From: Guillardia theta CCMP2712
Lineage: Eukaryota; Cryptophyceae; Pyrenomonadales; Geminigeraceae
Direction: 5' to 3'
DNA length: 64,000 nucleotides
NCBI RefSeq assembly: GCF_000315625.1
Contig: NW_005434615.1
Location: 134,991 to 198,990, forward strand
Shown: positions 15,001-26,400 of the stretch, in pieces
How positions within the stretch are numbered: position 1 is the stretch's first letter
Layout: each line of letters starts with the position of its first letter
Notes under the pieces: model-generated
Told to the model about the DNA's origin: nothing
The model's input: only the letters and a program-made list of their open reading frames with translations
The model's database searches: none
Translations under genes and position numbers: made by a program

Positions 15001-18000
15001 AACGGAGTCGTGGTGTATTTGAACGCGCAGAGAATCATCTCGGCGTGTGAGTTGGTGGAGGTAACTATTCCTGAAGGGGTTGGGATTGTCCTTCCCATCT
15101 ATGGACTCATAAAGAACTTTCCTGGCCTGACCGTCTCATCTGATGCTGTTTCTGGCGCTGCTCTCGAGACTTCCATAGAAGACTCGCCAGCTTTTGGAGC
15201 CTTCTTTGAGGTGCCGACACTTCGATTTGAGAACAACAGCTCTCCCGTCCGAGCTGGATCAATTGCTAACATTTTCTTGACGTTCAATCTTGTCGCCACT
15301 GTCCCAATGGGTACAAAGATTATCTTGACACTGCCAGACTTTGGTGGAAACGAATCTAGAGGAAAGACTAGCACTCCTGGATTGTATGCCTCTTTGAATT
15401 GGACAAGACCCCAATTGACAATTACTCCTATGGAAGACGTTTTGAACAACACTAGGGTTGAAATCATAATACCACGAAGCATGGGGATCTCGCTCCCCGT
15501 GAATGGAGTCCGTAGGAATGATGCAAGGTTTGCAATGTCGATACTCTCGGAACAAGCTCCGATCGATCATGTGCAGCTGTCAATCGGTCAGCCTGTGGGA
15601 TCATTCAGAACAAACAACTTGCAACCAAGTTTGTCCTTCAACCCACCGATAGCTGGAAGATTGAGCACCATTACCGTGTCCTTGTTCCCACAGATGGAGA
15701 TGCGTTCAGAAGACAAAATCACCATTTTATTTCCAATGTTTGGTTACGGTAACCAGGTACAATTGAGGGTCTCCTCAACGCCAGAAAATGTTATTGGCAA
15801 ATTCAATACTTCTACTGCGATGATCAATGGAGAGCAAACGATTCTACTGGACCTCACAACCTCTAGGACGATTGCTGCTGAGAGCAAACTCATCTTGTAT
15901 GTTGAGGGATTGACGATACCCGACCGAGGAGTCAGAAAATATGATGTTACAATCCAGATCGAAACGGATTCGAATCAGGGCCCGATCCCTCCAACTCCAT
16001 TTCCAGTCGTCCAACCAGTCGGCGCATTCAGAACCAAGCAAATGCTTCTGACTTCATTCCAAGTTGGAAAACCGACAAGCGTGATCCTCATCCTGTCGCC
16101 CTGGATGGAAATTCAATTCGGAGAAACAGTCTCGATTCGCATGCCGGGCTTCTCCTGCATTGGCCAAGGACAGATCGATCTAACCATAATATCGGAGCGA
16201 CCGGGAATGAGGGGGCCGTATGTGATATCTGCGTGGACCTCGTCGATGAGCACGCTGTCAATTACATTCAAGGAACCGATCAATGCCATGGATGACATGG
16301 TCTTCAGGATTTCAGGCTCTAATTGTCTCATTATCCCTGAATTCGGTGTGCCGAGCTTGAGCGGACGTGCTAACCTGTCAAAGAAGTACGATGTCAGCAT
16401 GCCAACCAACATCTCTGACCTCATGACAATCAGTACCGAGGCGAGCTTCGGACCCGTGCTTCCAACGATCCTACAGGACGTTCTGTCTCCCGTTGGCTTC
16501 TTCAAGATGACAAGAATTCTGTTCAACGAAGGACTTCCTATCAGGGCGGGACAACCTTCCTCGATCGCGTTCGAGTACATTCCTGGAATGTGGTTGTTCC
16601 CAACTGACAACGTAGCTTGAGAATGCCAGGATTTCGATTCGGCATGAATGAATTCAATGTGACATGGGAACAGTTGCGTGCGAACATCAGTGCTACTTGG
16701 AGCAGCAACGATTTCACTCTGACGATGAGAGTGCCGGGCATAGTCGAGGCTGGGACGACAGTCAGAATCTCTATGCCGCTCAGTGTTGGAGGTGTCAATC
16801 CGGACGTTGGAATCAGACTCAATGACCCTAACTTTCAGATTTCTGCGAATGCTGTTGACGGGAAGGTCTCATCTTTTGTTGTCGGCAGTGTGCAACCTGT
16901 GGGTTCATTCTTAAACACTGCAAGACTAGGCTACTTGTATGAGAGTGTCAACCAAGGCAAAGCAAACGCGGTCAACGCTTTACTCTTGTCTTTCACGCCA
17001 TACATGAACATCCTCAAGAGCGAGAATGTGTTCTTGCAGCTGCCTGGCTTTTACGCTGCGGATGTAGATAACTTTCCATTGCAGTCTCACAATCTTGACA
17101 CAGGACGATTGTTTGCGTCCTGGATGCAAGTAACCCAAACGCTCACCATCTCCTTTCATCAGGATGTGCCGGCAAACTTCACAGTTATCATCTTGATCCC
17201 TACGAACATGGAAATCCGTCTGCCACCTGCGGGATTGACCTTGAACCAGAAGTCGCTGATGATTGGGTCCAATGCAAGACTCGGCCCCGTCCCCTTGACT
17301 TCAATCCCCAGCTCAGCTGCTGTAGGAAGTTTTGCTTACTCAAAGATTTCCATCACGCTTGATTGCAATCAGAACTTGTTGGCCGATATCAATGTAAGTT
17401 TTGCCATGAGAAATGAGATCCGAAAGTACGAGCTGGTCACCATCAGATTGCCACATTTCTCATGGGATAAAAATTCCTCCTTTGTGCCTGTCGCGAACGG
17501 TGGACTTGGACCCATTGCAACAGTACAAATTTCACAGACAAGTGATAATGTTGACATTGTGCTTGCTTTCACGGCGAACATACAAAGCGACGTTCATTTG
17601 TTGCTTCCAAAACAAGCTGGAATTTCGATTCCGATCGGAGGAGTCGATAAGAATGATCAGAGTCTGACAATCTCATCCAATGCAGCGTCGGGACCTGTTC
17701 TTCCAACTTCATTCCAAGAAGTCACGCCAGTGGCCGCTCAGATCAATGCGATCGTAAGTTGGAAGCGAAGCTGCCCCGGAGACGATCTGATTATGAACTT
17801 GACTTTGAGTGTCGGTTATGGACTCATTGCTGGTGATGTCATCATCTTGAAGTTGGGCACGAAGTCAGACTCACCGAATGTGCTAGAAGAGCAATTCGAA
17901 TCGAGAGATCTGCAGTCCATCCTCTGGGAGGGATCAACAGGAACTCTTCGACTCACCGTTGGCAAAACCATTTCCAAATCGTCTTGGATAAGTACAGGCT

Positions 18001-20672
18001 CTCTGCCGTTCCTCCTCAAACCCTCCGACTTGGGCAATGCCACCAACGGGACTCTCAGCCTGTCAATCGCCTCAGCAGAGGGATCAGTCTGCCCCATCGA
18101 GGGACGGGCTTGGCAGATACCAGCGGAGTGTCCTAAAGTATCAGCAGCTCAGATGGTCCCCTCGGTGTCGTTCACGTTGGATACGCCGGTAGCCGGCCTG
18201 ACGTCAAACTTCTCCGTCCGGTTTCAGTTAGCTTTCAATCTTAGCGCGGGCTCGAAGATCATGCTGAACTTGAAGTCGCCGTCTCTTAGCGACCAACGGC
18301 AGCCGTACACGCCAACATGCACGAGTGAACAACTTCCGTGTGTGTTGAGCCCCATAACATTTGTAAGTTCCACCGAGTTGTACTTCATGAACAGCCTACA
18401 ATTAGAACCCGAGGTCGACTATCTGATTCACTTCCAACAGTCTCCAGTTCTCATCCCTGCGGAGGGATTGTATACCAACTCGACTTCGGTTTCCATCAGG
18501 TTCGAGGGCAACGAGTTCTCGTACCAGGTGGACATCAAGCCCATCTCGCCCATCGGAAGATTCTTGTCTAGCAACCTCTCAACGAGCCCAAGAATTCCAA
18601 GCTCGAATGCAGCCATCATGCTTTCCTTCATTTATGATCGAAGCTTGCAGAAAGGGGATGCTGTTGAATTCTTACTGCCAGGTTTTGTTGGGAAGACTCA
18701 AACAATTCAGAATGGCCAATCAGCCATCGTTGACAGCTACTGGAGCGATGAGACGAAGGTGCTGTCTGCCGTGTTCAAACAAGGTTGGTCAGCAAAGGCT
18801 GTCTTCACCCTCGAAGTCCTCGCTGCCAACGGACTCATCACCCCGGCGCAGGGCTTGCCTCAGAATGATAAGAACCTTCTAGTGAGTACCAATGCGTCGG
18901 AGGGGCCAGTGAGATGGACTCCAATCCTCCATGCCGAAGCGATCTTGGCCTACAAGTGTCAGCGTGTTGCTCTTCAAGTTCCTGGCGGATACTGCCAGGG
19001 CGACTACTCGCTGCGAGTTTGTGCGACAAACACCCTGCAGGCGCAAGCGTACGCGAACATGGTGATAAGCGAACAGCTCTCGACGACAACTGCAGCTTCT
19101 TGCAATCGGACTGGTCAGTCACTTTGTGCAACCTTTCCTGGAGGTAAATTCACTGGAGTGAGCAAGGACGCTTGTTGCCAGATACTGGGCGTTGAGATGT
19201 TCTCTACATGTGAGACGGACAGTAACTGCAGAATAGACACTTCTTATGGAACTTTGCAGAACCTGCAGATCCCCAAGACTTCTTCTACCTGCTGCAACTA
19301 CTGCAACGACGTATTGGCTGGAACGTCGAGCCACAGGCTGTGCGTTGCCGATCAAGCGTACGTGGCAGAGAGCTGCAGCTCCTCGCTTCCAAGAATCACT
19401 CCGTTCCAACAAAGCGCCACCTGCTCCACCTCAGCTTGCTCAGGATACTCGCTGGGCTTTGTTGAGAGCGTGATTGACCCGACGGCGGGCGGGCAGGTAT
19501 TGACGGCAGACAACATCGGTATGTCTGTGCCCCCCAATGTCTGGCCTCCAGATGCTGGCCCAGCGTCCGTCACTCTGATCACTGAAACTTCCCCTGCTTC
19601 CCCGGGACAAATCGCCGCTGGTCCGGCCGTCTTCTTCGGGCCGACGGGCCTCAAGTTCCCGGAGCCCGGGGTGAACTTGTCGCTGCCGATCAACCTCCAG
19701 TCGCTTCCTGCGGGAACCTCGCTCGCTAACCTGAGAGTCTTCAAGTTGGTGAACGGAACCTGGACGTTGCATCCCTTCGGACTGGCCGGGAGCCTCGAGA
19801 CTGGGGTGCTCTCAGTGAAAACTCTCAGTTTCTCTCAGTACCAGATCCAAGTGGTGCAGGCGGTAGTCGGACCGCAGACCACCGAGAGCGCGACGCAGAC
19901 AACAAGTGGACAGGAGTCCAGCACAACGCCAAGTGTGCAGGTGACCAACGGTGTCGTGTTCACCACCCCCGTTCAACCAGCCGCCAAGAGCTCGTTCTTC
20001 ACTGTGTTGAACATTTCGCTGCTCGTCGGCATCATCGGCGGAGTTCTCCTGGTCTTGGTCTGCTGCCTTGCAAGGCGTGTGTGGCTCAAGTCGAGATCTT
20101 TGAAGAGAGCAGGACTCCATGAGACCCTGCTGGACTCGCACAGCACCACCAGCTCCGAAGGCTCGACCCCACCAGCCAAGCCGACAGAGCAGGTGGAGAA
20201 AGAGAAGGAGCCGGCCAAGGTTTCGAAAGAAACCAAGAAGCCAGAAGTGCCTGTGGAGGTGAAGAAGCAGGACATGTCGTTCTTGAGACCAGCATTGCAA
20301 GAGATACAGTCCACGGTGCAGGTCCAGTCTTCGCTCGTGATGGGTGATGGCACAATTCCACCCTCCATCTCGGACTCTCTGGACATTGAAGAAAGGTTGA
20401 ACCAGAAGTTTTCGTTGTATCCAGACATCAATGCCCGGATACAAGCAGAGGCTGACTTGGTCATCATAGACGACAGGTATTGTGAACACTTTCACCTCTT
20501 TATTCCTGACTTTCACTGCAGTCCGCCTCCTTCCCCCGTTGCCAGCGTGACCAAGAAACGCCCGACATTGAACGAAGAGACTTTGATGTCGCAAGACGAC
20601 ATAATGGGCGAGGCAAAGAAGCGCCCGACTCTCAACGAAGATACTTTAACTTCACAAGATCAGATCATGTGA
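3..20672 (+). CDS. Giant modular surface protein, type I membrane, 5' partial
   Basis: The frame is open from the left edge and begins mid-module, so the true start is outside and the Met codon at 63 is internal. Four exons (3-6467, 6513-8574, 8624-20476, 20522-20672) give about 6,840 residues. Most of this is some 40 degenerate copies of a 135-160-residue module: GDxIxLxLPGF near the start, a mid Trp, a strand ending in IPxxxGIxLPxxG, then GPVxPT, PVGSF and PPxAG leading into the next copy. Alternating strands and many N-x-S/T sites suggest extracellular beta-sandwich modules (inference). Then come a Cys-rich stretch (about 18.95-19.46 kb), a ZU5-like beta domain (19.46-19.86 kb), a Thr/Ser linker, one membrane helix (about 20.01-20.07 kb) and a charged tail of roughly 180 residues ending in two KKRPTLNE repeats. 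Adhesion or cell-coat function is likely but unproven. One base seems to be missing near 16,617. I do not recognise the module from a named family. Confidence 0.8.
1621..2028 (+). repeat. Three tandem Thr/Ser-rich 45-46-residue repeats
   Basis: Three near-identical units start at 1621, 1756 and 1894 (135, 138 and 135 nt). Each encodes an STAALTSGTTSAATLFENTT-type segment followed by TPISETEMLVTGTE. They interrupt the beta-module array of the giant protein. The composition is mucin-like, suggesting an O-glycosylated stalk. The nucleotide identity is far higher than between the beta modules, so this duplication is recent. Confidence 0.9.
6468..6512 (+). other. 45-nt phase-0 intron of the giant gene
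   Basis: It starts GTGATT, carries a CTAAC branch-like site 13 nt before the end, and ends ACCAG. It holds an in-frame TAA at 6498, so it must be removed. Splicing joins ...KSISL to VSKPPRR... and restores the spacing of the repeat module. Confidence 0.8.
8575..8623 (+). other. 49-nt phase-1 intron of the giant gene
   Basis: It starts GTAAGT, contains CTAAC, and ends GGCAG. The frame changes across it and splicing makes a Ser codon from T|CT, joining ...LQAVD to SVLSNS.... An in-frame TAA at 8580 would end translation if the intron were kept. Confidence 0.85.
16608..16622 (+). other. Apparent 1-nt frameshift inside a conserved module
   Basis: The upstream frame reads ...MWLFPTDNVA then TGA at 16618. 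The downstream frame resumes at once with LRMPGF. In other modules this stretch is one unbroken GDxVxLRMPGF strand, and there is no room for an intron. One extra T in the GCTTGAG context would restore the frame. With that base added, the exon lengths sum to a multiple of three. Confidence 0.75.
20477..20521 (+). other. Probable 45-nt intron, divisible by three, in the cytoplasmic tail
   Basis: It starts GTATTG, has a CTGAC branch-like site, and ends CTGCAG. It has no stop codon and keeps frame, so it can be read through as 15 aromatic and Cys residues (RYCEHFHLFIPDFHC), which look out of place in a charged tail. Removing it joins IDD to SPPPSP. Its size matches the 45- and 49-nt introns earlier in the gene. 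Confidence 0.65.
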
Positions 20673-20702
20673 GGAAATAGAAAAACTTTCAAGTTATGAT
20701 TC

Positions 20703-20708
20703 AATAAA
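20703..20708 (+). terminator. Polyadenylation signal AATAAA
   Basis: AATAAA lies 31 nt after the giant gene's stop codon and only 43 nt before the end of the convergent minus-strand gene. Confidence 0.55.
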
Positions 20709-20750
20709 ATCGGAATCAAATATCGCTGTGATCGTACATTGCAATGTATG

Positions 20751-21737
20751 TCAGATCCCACTCTTCACAAAGTCGAACCCCATAAACACTCGCAGGGCAA
20801 CGAGCCTCCGATCGAAGTCATGACTTGTGAAGTCTCCATCTGCCTGCCCAAGGATCTCCATGAGCACATCCATGTCCTTGAAAAGTCACGATAAGTTCCA
20901 GACTCGGATCGGAACTTCACAGGATCACCGACCTGATATGCTGAGATGCGATGTAAACCTTCTTCCATGTCTGCCATGAGCACTTTGTCGGATTCTTGAG
21001 AACCCTTACGTAGCATATTAGCCGGAGCAAACAGACGGAAGCTCGCACCTCGTAGTGTGCGGCTACCATCCTGTTCAAGATGTCGTTGTAATAGTCCGAG
21101 CCTTGCCAAGCTGCAAGACGTCTCAATGACGGACATGATAACGATGACGATGATTGTAGTTTGTTCCACCTTCACGGTTGGCTCGTTGCCACAAAAGTCC
21201 GAGCACGACTTTGACATCTTCCCACTCTACGCTCTGTCCGTTGACCAAGTTTCTCAACCAATCCATTCTAGAATTCTTTCAGAAAATAGCGAAAAAGTCA
21301 ATGGGGAGAAACAAGTAAGATGGCATCAACCTCGTCAAACAACTTCGTCCTGAGCTGAAAGGCCAAGTCATGCGCATCTCCTTGGGAGTAACCCCATCTT
21401 CATGCCAGATGTTACTAACGACTCCAATAATCAAGACAGAATCAGACCTCCATGTCGGACTATCCCATCTGCCCATTCTGATCTGCAAACACTTTCCTTG
21501 CACACTTCTTCTTGATGAACAGAAACCTGACAAAGTGTTCAATGGAACTATGTCACAGTACCAACCAACCCTTCAGATCATTCTCTCATCTGCTTTCATC
21601 TGCATCCTTCCATTCTCTTCTTCTCTTCTTCTCACTCTTCCGCTTCTCATCTCACCCAATCTTCCCGGCATGACGAAACCTGCGGCCAAGTGCACGAGAC
21701 AAGCCATGAGCCCCACCAGTCGAACCATGGTTCGCAT
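20751..21737 (-). CDS. Plastid-targeted protein of unknown function, seven exons
   Basis: Reconstructed exons on the minus strand: 21737-21656, 21547-21393, 21354-21313, 21275-21170, 21110-21049, 21004-20933, 20876-20751. They sum to 645 nt (214 residues) with all phases matching, and introns of 37-108 nt. The protein opens MRTMVRLVGLMACLVHLAAG and then FVMPGRL: a signal peptide followed directly by Phe, the bipartite plastid-targeting signature of algae with secondary red plastids. The mature part is helical and rich in Asp, Glu and Trp (for example NIWHEDGLRTKLFDEVDAIL and SDYYNDILNRMVAAHYE) and ends FDFVKSGI. I do not recognise the family. Exon 2 could be read in a second frame, so residues about 30-75 are the least certain. 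It is convergent with the giant gene (79 bp between stop codons). Confidence 0.65.
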
Positions 21738-21892
21738 CTCCTGGGTCGCACTGCAAGCCGAGTCTGCCTCAGTATCAAGTAGTGTAAAGTGATGCAGAGC
21801 CGTTTTATTGAAACAATACTAGCATGATGAAAAAATCAAGAGCACCGCAAACAAGATCAACAAGAAAGTGAGAGTTTGCTTGGAATCCTCTG

Positions 21893-22677
21893 TTAATGTC
21901 CTCTTGAATAACGAGTCTGCACCTTCGAAAAGATTCGATCATGGCATTGCCTTACACTTTCAGAGTACAAGCCAGCCCTGAGATCTGATTCCAAGATCAT
22001 CCTTCTGCCCTGTGCGGTACAATGACTCCAAGCCGCGCTTGTGATTTCTTTGATGAAGAGTTCACAGGTGTGAGCCAGGACAATGGGAGACTCTCCTGCA
22101 ACCATCTGGCAAAAAGGTAGTGAAATCAGATTGGGAGGTTTCACACGGTACCAGTGTTGTACCTGCACTTGTGGGGAGCATTTCATTATCTTCTTGATTC
22201 TTGCCAATGGAAGCTTTGAAAAATTTGAATAACTGTCATCGGCGCTGATCTGTTGAGCCCAGCTCTTCGGCGTCATATCTGCGCTGTCTTGAATCTGCGC
22301 ATGTTCGCATGGCAGCGGCATGGATTCTCGCGAGACCTCTTCAAAGGCGCAGACTTTTGCAGATGAGTTGCCATTTGCTTCTGCTTCACTGAATGAATCG
22401 CCGAAGTCCTCAGGAACGTGTGAATGGTTATCATCGATTGTCGGCATTGTGCCATCCTCCGTTTCGTTTTCGGCAAGGTATGGAATGATGTCGAGGCCTT
22501 CTTGGAACATCCCTTCTTCTACATCAGATCCGAAGGAGGTCGAAAGCTGTTCGCCGGACAACGAAGCAGGAGAGGATGGCATGGATAAATTGCCACTCTC
22601 CAAGAAGCAGATGGAATCATCATAGTCGTCAACCTGCTATGAAACCATCAATCTCGATTTGTAGAATGTACATTCAT
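21893..22677 (-). CDS. NF-YC-like histone-fold transcription factor subunit
   Basis: The histone fold reads LPLARIKKIMKCSPQVQ joined to MVAGESPIVLAHTCELFIKE, then AWSHCTAQGRRMILESDLRAGL. This matches the alpha1-L1-alpha2-alpha3 layout of NF-YC, the CCAAT-box factor subunit that pairs with NF-YB. NC2-alpha is a less likely match because AWSH and RRMI/L follow NF-YC. A 57-nt intron (22162-22106) splits the fold and must be removed to give the NF-YC spacing. About 130 acidic, Ser-rich residues precede the fold and few residues follow it. The start is inferred: a 38-nt intron (22671-22634) would join MN to VDDYDDSICF in frame, giving 229 residues. Without it, the first downstream Met is near 22582. 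It lies 156 bp downstream of, and on the same strand as, the plastid-targeted gene and shares a divergent upstream region with the receptor-like gene at 23464. Confidence 0.7.
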
Positions 22678-23463
22678 CGTCAACCGACCTGCACGAAAGG
22701 AGACAACATGAAGGAAGAAAGAGAAAGGTATCGATGTAGCCGAAGGGTGCAGCAAGGTTGTAGGGAGCGTAGGGCAAGGGCGGCGTCCGACCAGCCTCTC
22801 CGTCCCTCTTGAGGGAATGTGGCGGCACAAGGCGGTCAGACGGCCCTCCCCCCGGGCTCCAGCGGCTAAAAGTTTCTCTGAATTTCTTTGACCAAATTTC
22901 AAATTTCAAGTATGCAATCAATATATTTTGAACTGGTAGAGCAAGGGCAGTCAATCGCTGAGATCGGATTCGGCGGGGGAAAGTCAAATGGAACCACACG
23001 AGGCGCTTCTCTGTCACTATCAGCCTAGCAGGGTGGGGTGGGAGCCGGGAAGAAGGACGGGTATTACCCTGAACAGTTCAGTTCTCCGGTATCTGTTTGA
23101 CGGACTCTCACTTTACAAGGCCCTAGTAAAGTAATAATGATAGTGATGTAGCCTGACTTACCCGGACCGGCCCGTGACCGGCGGTGCGGCGCCGAGGCTG
23201 AGTGAAGACAGTTTACTCAAAGTGAGGCCGCAGTACGGCAGGCGCCGTGAGCGGCGACGGCAGGCTCCGAGGCTCTGTGAGCCACACGGCCCCGGCTGAT
23301 CCCCCGGCCCGGCGAGCCTGTCAGGCTGTTAATACAGTGCCAGTGCGACCGCGGCGCCGGGCCCGGGACTCCGGGCCGATCATCGGGGCACAGCCTAGAC
23401 ACTACCGTTACATCATCGGTTATTGGCTGATCTAGCAAACTCCCCGAGCGCTATGGCTTGAGC
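22678..23463. other. Divergent intergenic region without a gene
   Basis: No credible coding sequence is seen. The region lies between the NF-YC-like gene (minus) and the receptor-like gene (plus) and contains the GC-rich clusters listed separately. Short open frames here have no typical protein composition. Confidence 0.6.
23160..23390 (+). promoter_or_regulatory. GC-rich upstream clusters of the receptor-like gene
   Basis: Two dense GC patches (about 23160-23200 and 23350-23390) include CCGGCCCG, GTGCGGCGCCG and GCCGGGCCCGGGAC in otherwise mixed sequence. They end about 75 bp before the start codon at 23464. A similar patch before the gene at 41497 shares CCGGCCCG and GTGCGGCG. A promoter role is inferred from the repeated placement. 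Confidence 0.4.
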
Positions 23464-26400
23464 ATGAATTCGAGGGGCGAGCATCGTGCCTTGCTCTCCC
23501 TCATCCTCCTTGCTTCCTCGCTCTCCTTGAGTATCGGAACAGTGACCGTTCCTCCAAATGAAAATGCACAAAGCATTAAGGTGGAACAGGTTGTTTCTAT
23601 CCAAACCGTCGATGACCAAAATCTGTTGCTGCTCAACCTCAATGATTTTGTAAACCCTATTTACGAAGGTTCTCTTTCTAACAACAAAGGAATTTCAATC
23701 CAGCGCAATACTCTTGGATCTCTATTCTATGTTACAAATTTGCCTCATATTGGCGAACTTTTGCAAGCATACCGACTGTCGCCGTGCTCCTACGTTTGGC
23801 CTTCGAGCTGTCAGGCTTGCTGTAATGATGCTGTCATCGCACAAGGAAAGAGGACTGATGATTTGTTGTACAGGCTATACTGCCTCAGGAGTCCCGCTCT
23901 CTGCACCATGTTGCTCAAAGGTGGACTCATCTGGAACGAAGGTCTTCAATGTGGGTGAGGCAATAACTGATACGCCTTCGACGGTATGATTTTCGAAGAT
24001 TGAGTACCTTATTGATATGATTCCAGGTCACTGCTCATGACTCTGGAATTCTCTGGTTTCGACCACCAATATCTTTGTTTACCAATCAGAGCCAGCCAGT
24101 TTCTGGGTATAACACGTCTGTCAGTTTCGCTGTAGACTTTTGGATCCTACGATCACCACCCTCATCCGTGCCAAATGGGACAGAGTCTAGTTGTAGCCTT
24201 GATCGATCGAAATGCAAAGGATCTGGTGATATCCACAGCAAGTTTTGTGGAACATGTACCAACTCCACATTTCATTTCAACATCAGTATACAGATTCAAT
24301 TTGGGAAAAAGTATCCTCAAGTTGGATTTGGTGGACAAATGCTCTCTTTTGACGGTAGCTAATCCTCGGAACGAGAGCCATGTTTTCTGATTGGATTGCA
24401 GGTGGAGATGATTTTATGATTTTTTCCAATGACAACTTCCCTCAATACGAATTCAGTATACAGTTATGGATACAACATGATAAGATTCATTCTGGTCAAA
24501 CCTTGCTGACAATTTGGAGTGATGCAAGAGGAAGGGAGTTTGAGATAGCCGATACATCAAACCTTCATTTTTATCATTTGAACAATCGTTCCTTGAACAG
24601 CGGGGTAGATGATCTAGTATTCATTTTGTGCCAGGGGTCTTGACTGATTTTCAAGGTGGGGATAAACGACGGATTGTGGCATCATCTCGCGTTTAGCTGG
24701 AGGCTCGTCTGTTCTGTATGAGCTCGTATCGATTATGCGCGCTCTGATGTTGAAAAAGGATCCTCTTCAAGGGTCGACGTATTGCTTTCAGAGTGAAAGC
24801 TGTCAAATCGAGCGAGATTGCATACATGTTGAAATCGCCATATTTGTCGATGGTAGTTACAGGACATCGGTGAATTTGATCACGAATGTTATTGTTTCCT
24901 GAATCTTTTACACGTAATGTACAGTCTTACCTGCCAGCAGTTACATTGTCACCTCAAGTATACTTCATGTAACAAGAGAAGAATACGACTGACACTTTTC
25001 GATAGAACGAGGTTGTCATTGGCCAAAAGATGACAAAGAAATATCAAACTGCAGAATCAACACTCAGGGAGAGGTTTTTGTTTTATTGATTGTTGGTTAT
25101 TCCCAGATGATTTTTTTTCAGATTCTATCAACTTGTGACCAGCAAAAAATCTACTTCTGAAATCAACACTCCATACACCGACAATGAACTGCTTTTGATG
25201 TTCAATCGATTACGTAAACATGAGAGAAATAATTTGGAGTGATTCTCCCTAATCTCGCAACAGGTTCCAACTACTTGAACAATGCACAATTATTTGAGGG
25301 ATCTGTTCCACAAGACAACAGGTGTATTCAATTGAGGGATACAATTTGAAAAACATCTCGTTAACTTTGTGATCGCTCAGATGGAGCGAATTTGTGGAAG
25401 ATGAGCCCTGGAGAAACCTGTTTTACAAATATTGCGAATTGATGGCTCCTGGAGGATACAGTCCTTGGGCAGCCCTGAGCGCAAACATCGATGAATTTCG
25501 GCTCTATGGATATTTCAGAACACAATGGGATATTCAAATTGCCTATGACGTCGCATTGAATGGAGATGCTTTTTACACATTCAATCCAATAGAAGCAAAT
25601 TACAGCCTGCTGATCTACTATAGTTTCGACTTTTATGGAAAAGATTACCTCTCGACATCAAGAGATAACTTTCGCGAATGGCCCCTTCAAGTTCGAGATG
25701 AATCGGTCAACAGGTATCTTTCCTGTCTCTTCTGCACTCATTGAGTTTTGTTGCCAGTGCAAATTCACCTGGAAGTCTGGGAGGAGGTGAATTTCTTTGG
25801 GCGCCCATGCAAGTTGCTTCGACAGCACCCATCTACGGTTCACGAACAATTCAAATTGTTCTACCAGATTCGACCCAACCGATTCCTTTGAATCTCATTA
25901 GTATTGCGTTTGAAAAAGGATTGGACCAATCAGCAATCTTTTCTCGTGTGGAGACGAACCCTTCTTTTGGTGAAATCTACCTTGGAGCTGATGACTGCGA
26001 CAATGTGGAGGTAGTGTGTGGTCCTGGCTACACTTCCTGCCCCGATCTTCCTTCAACAAGCAACAATCAACAAGTAATCTACAGACCCAAGGGATGCAAG
26101 GGAAGCATCATTGGAGTAGAGGTGATTAGTCCACAAATGAAGGGTTGCAAACCGGGAGTATTGATCACCGCGTCAGATGGAGGTATTTGTGTGAACTCCG
26201 CACTGAGCATGGAGCTGAATTCTATGATCTTGTTCAGGTTCAGGTCGAAACGTGTTGGGAAACATAACACAAGTAAGCACCGATGGAGGTGTGAGTCGAG
26301 TCGACATGATCAACATGGGAGAGGGGTATGATTGGACTTACGCACATCCTTCCATATTGAAATTGGATGATCCGTCATGTATCTGCAATGGAGTAAGTAT

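Noticed and set aside
16608-16622. Programmed ribosomal frameshift
   Set aside because: No slippery heptamer or clear downstream structure is seen; a missing base is simpler.
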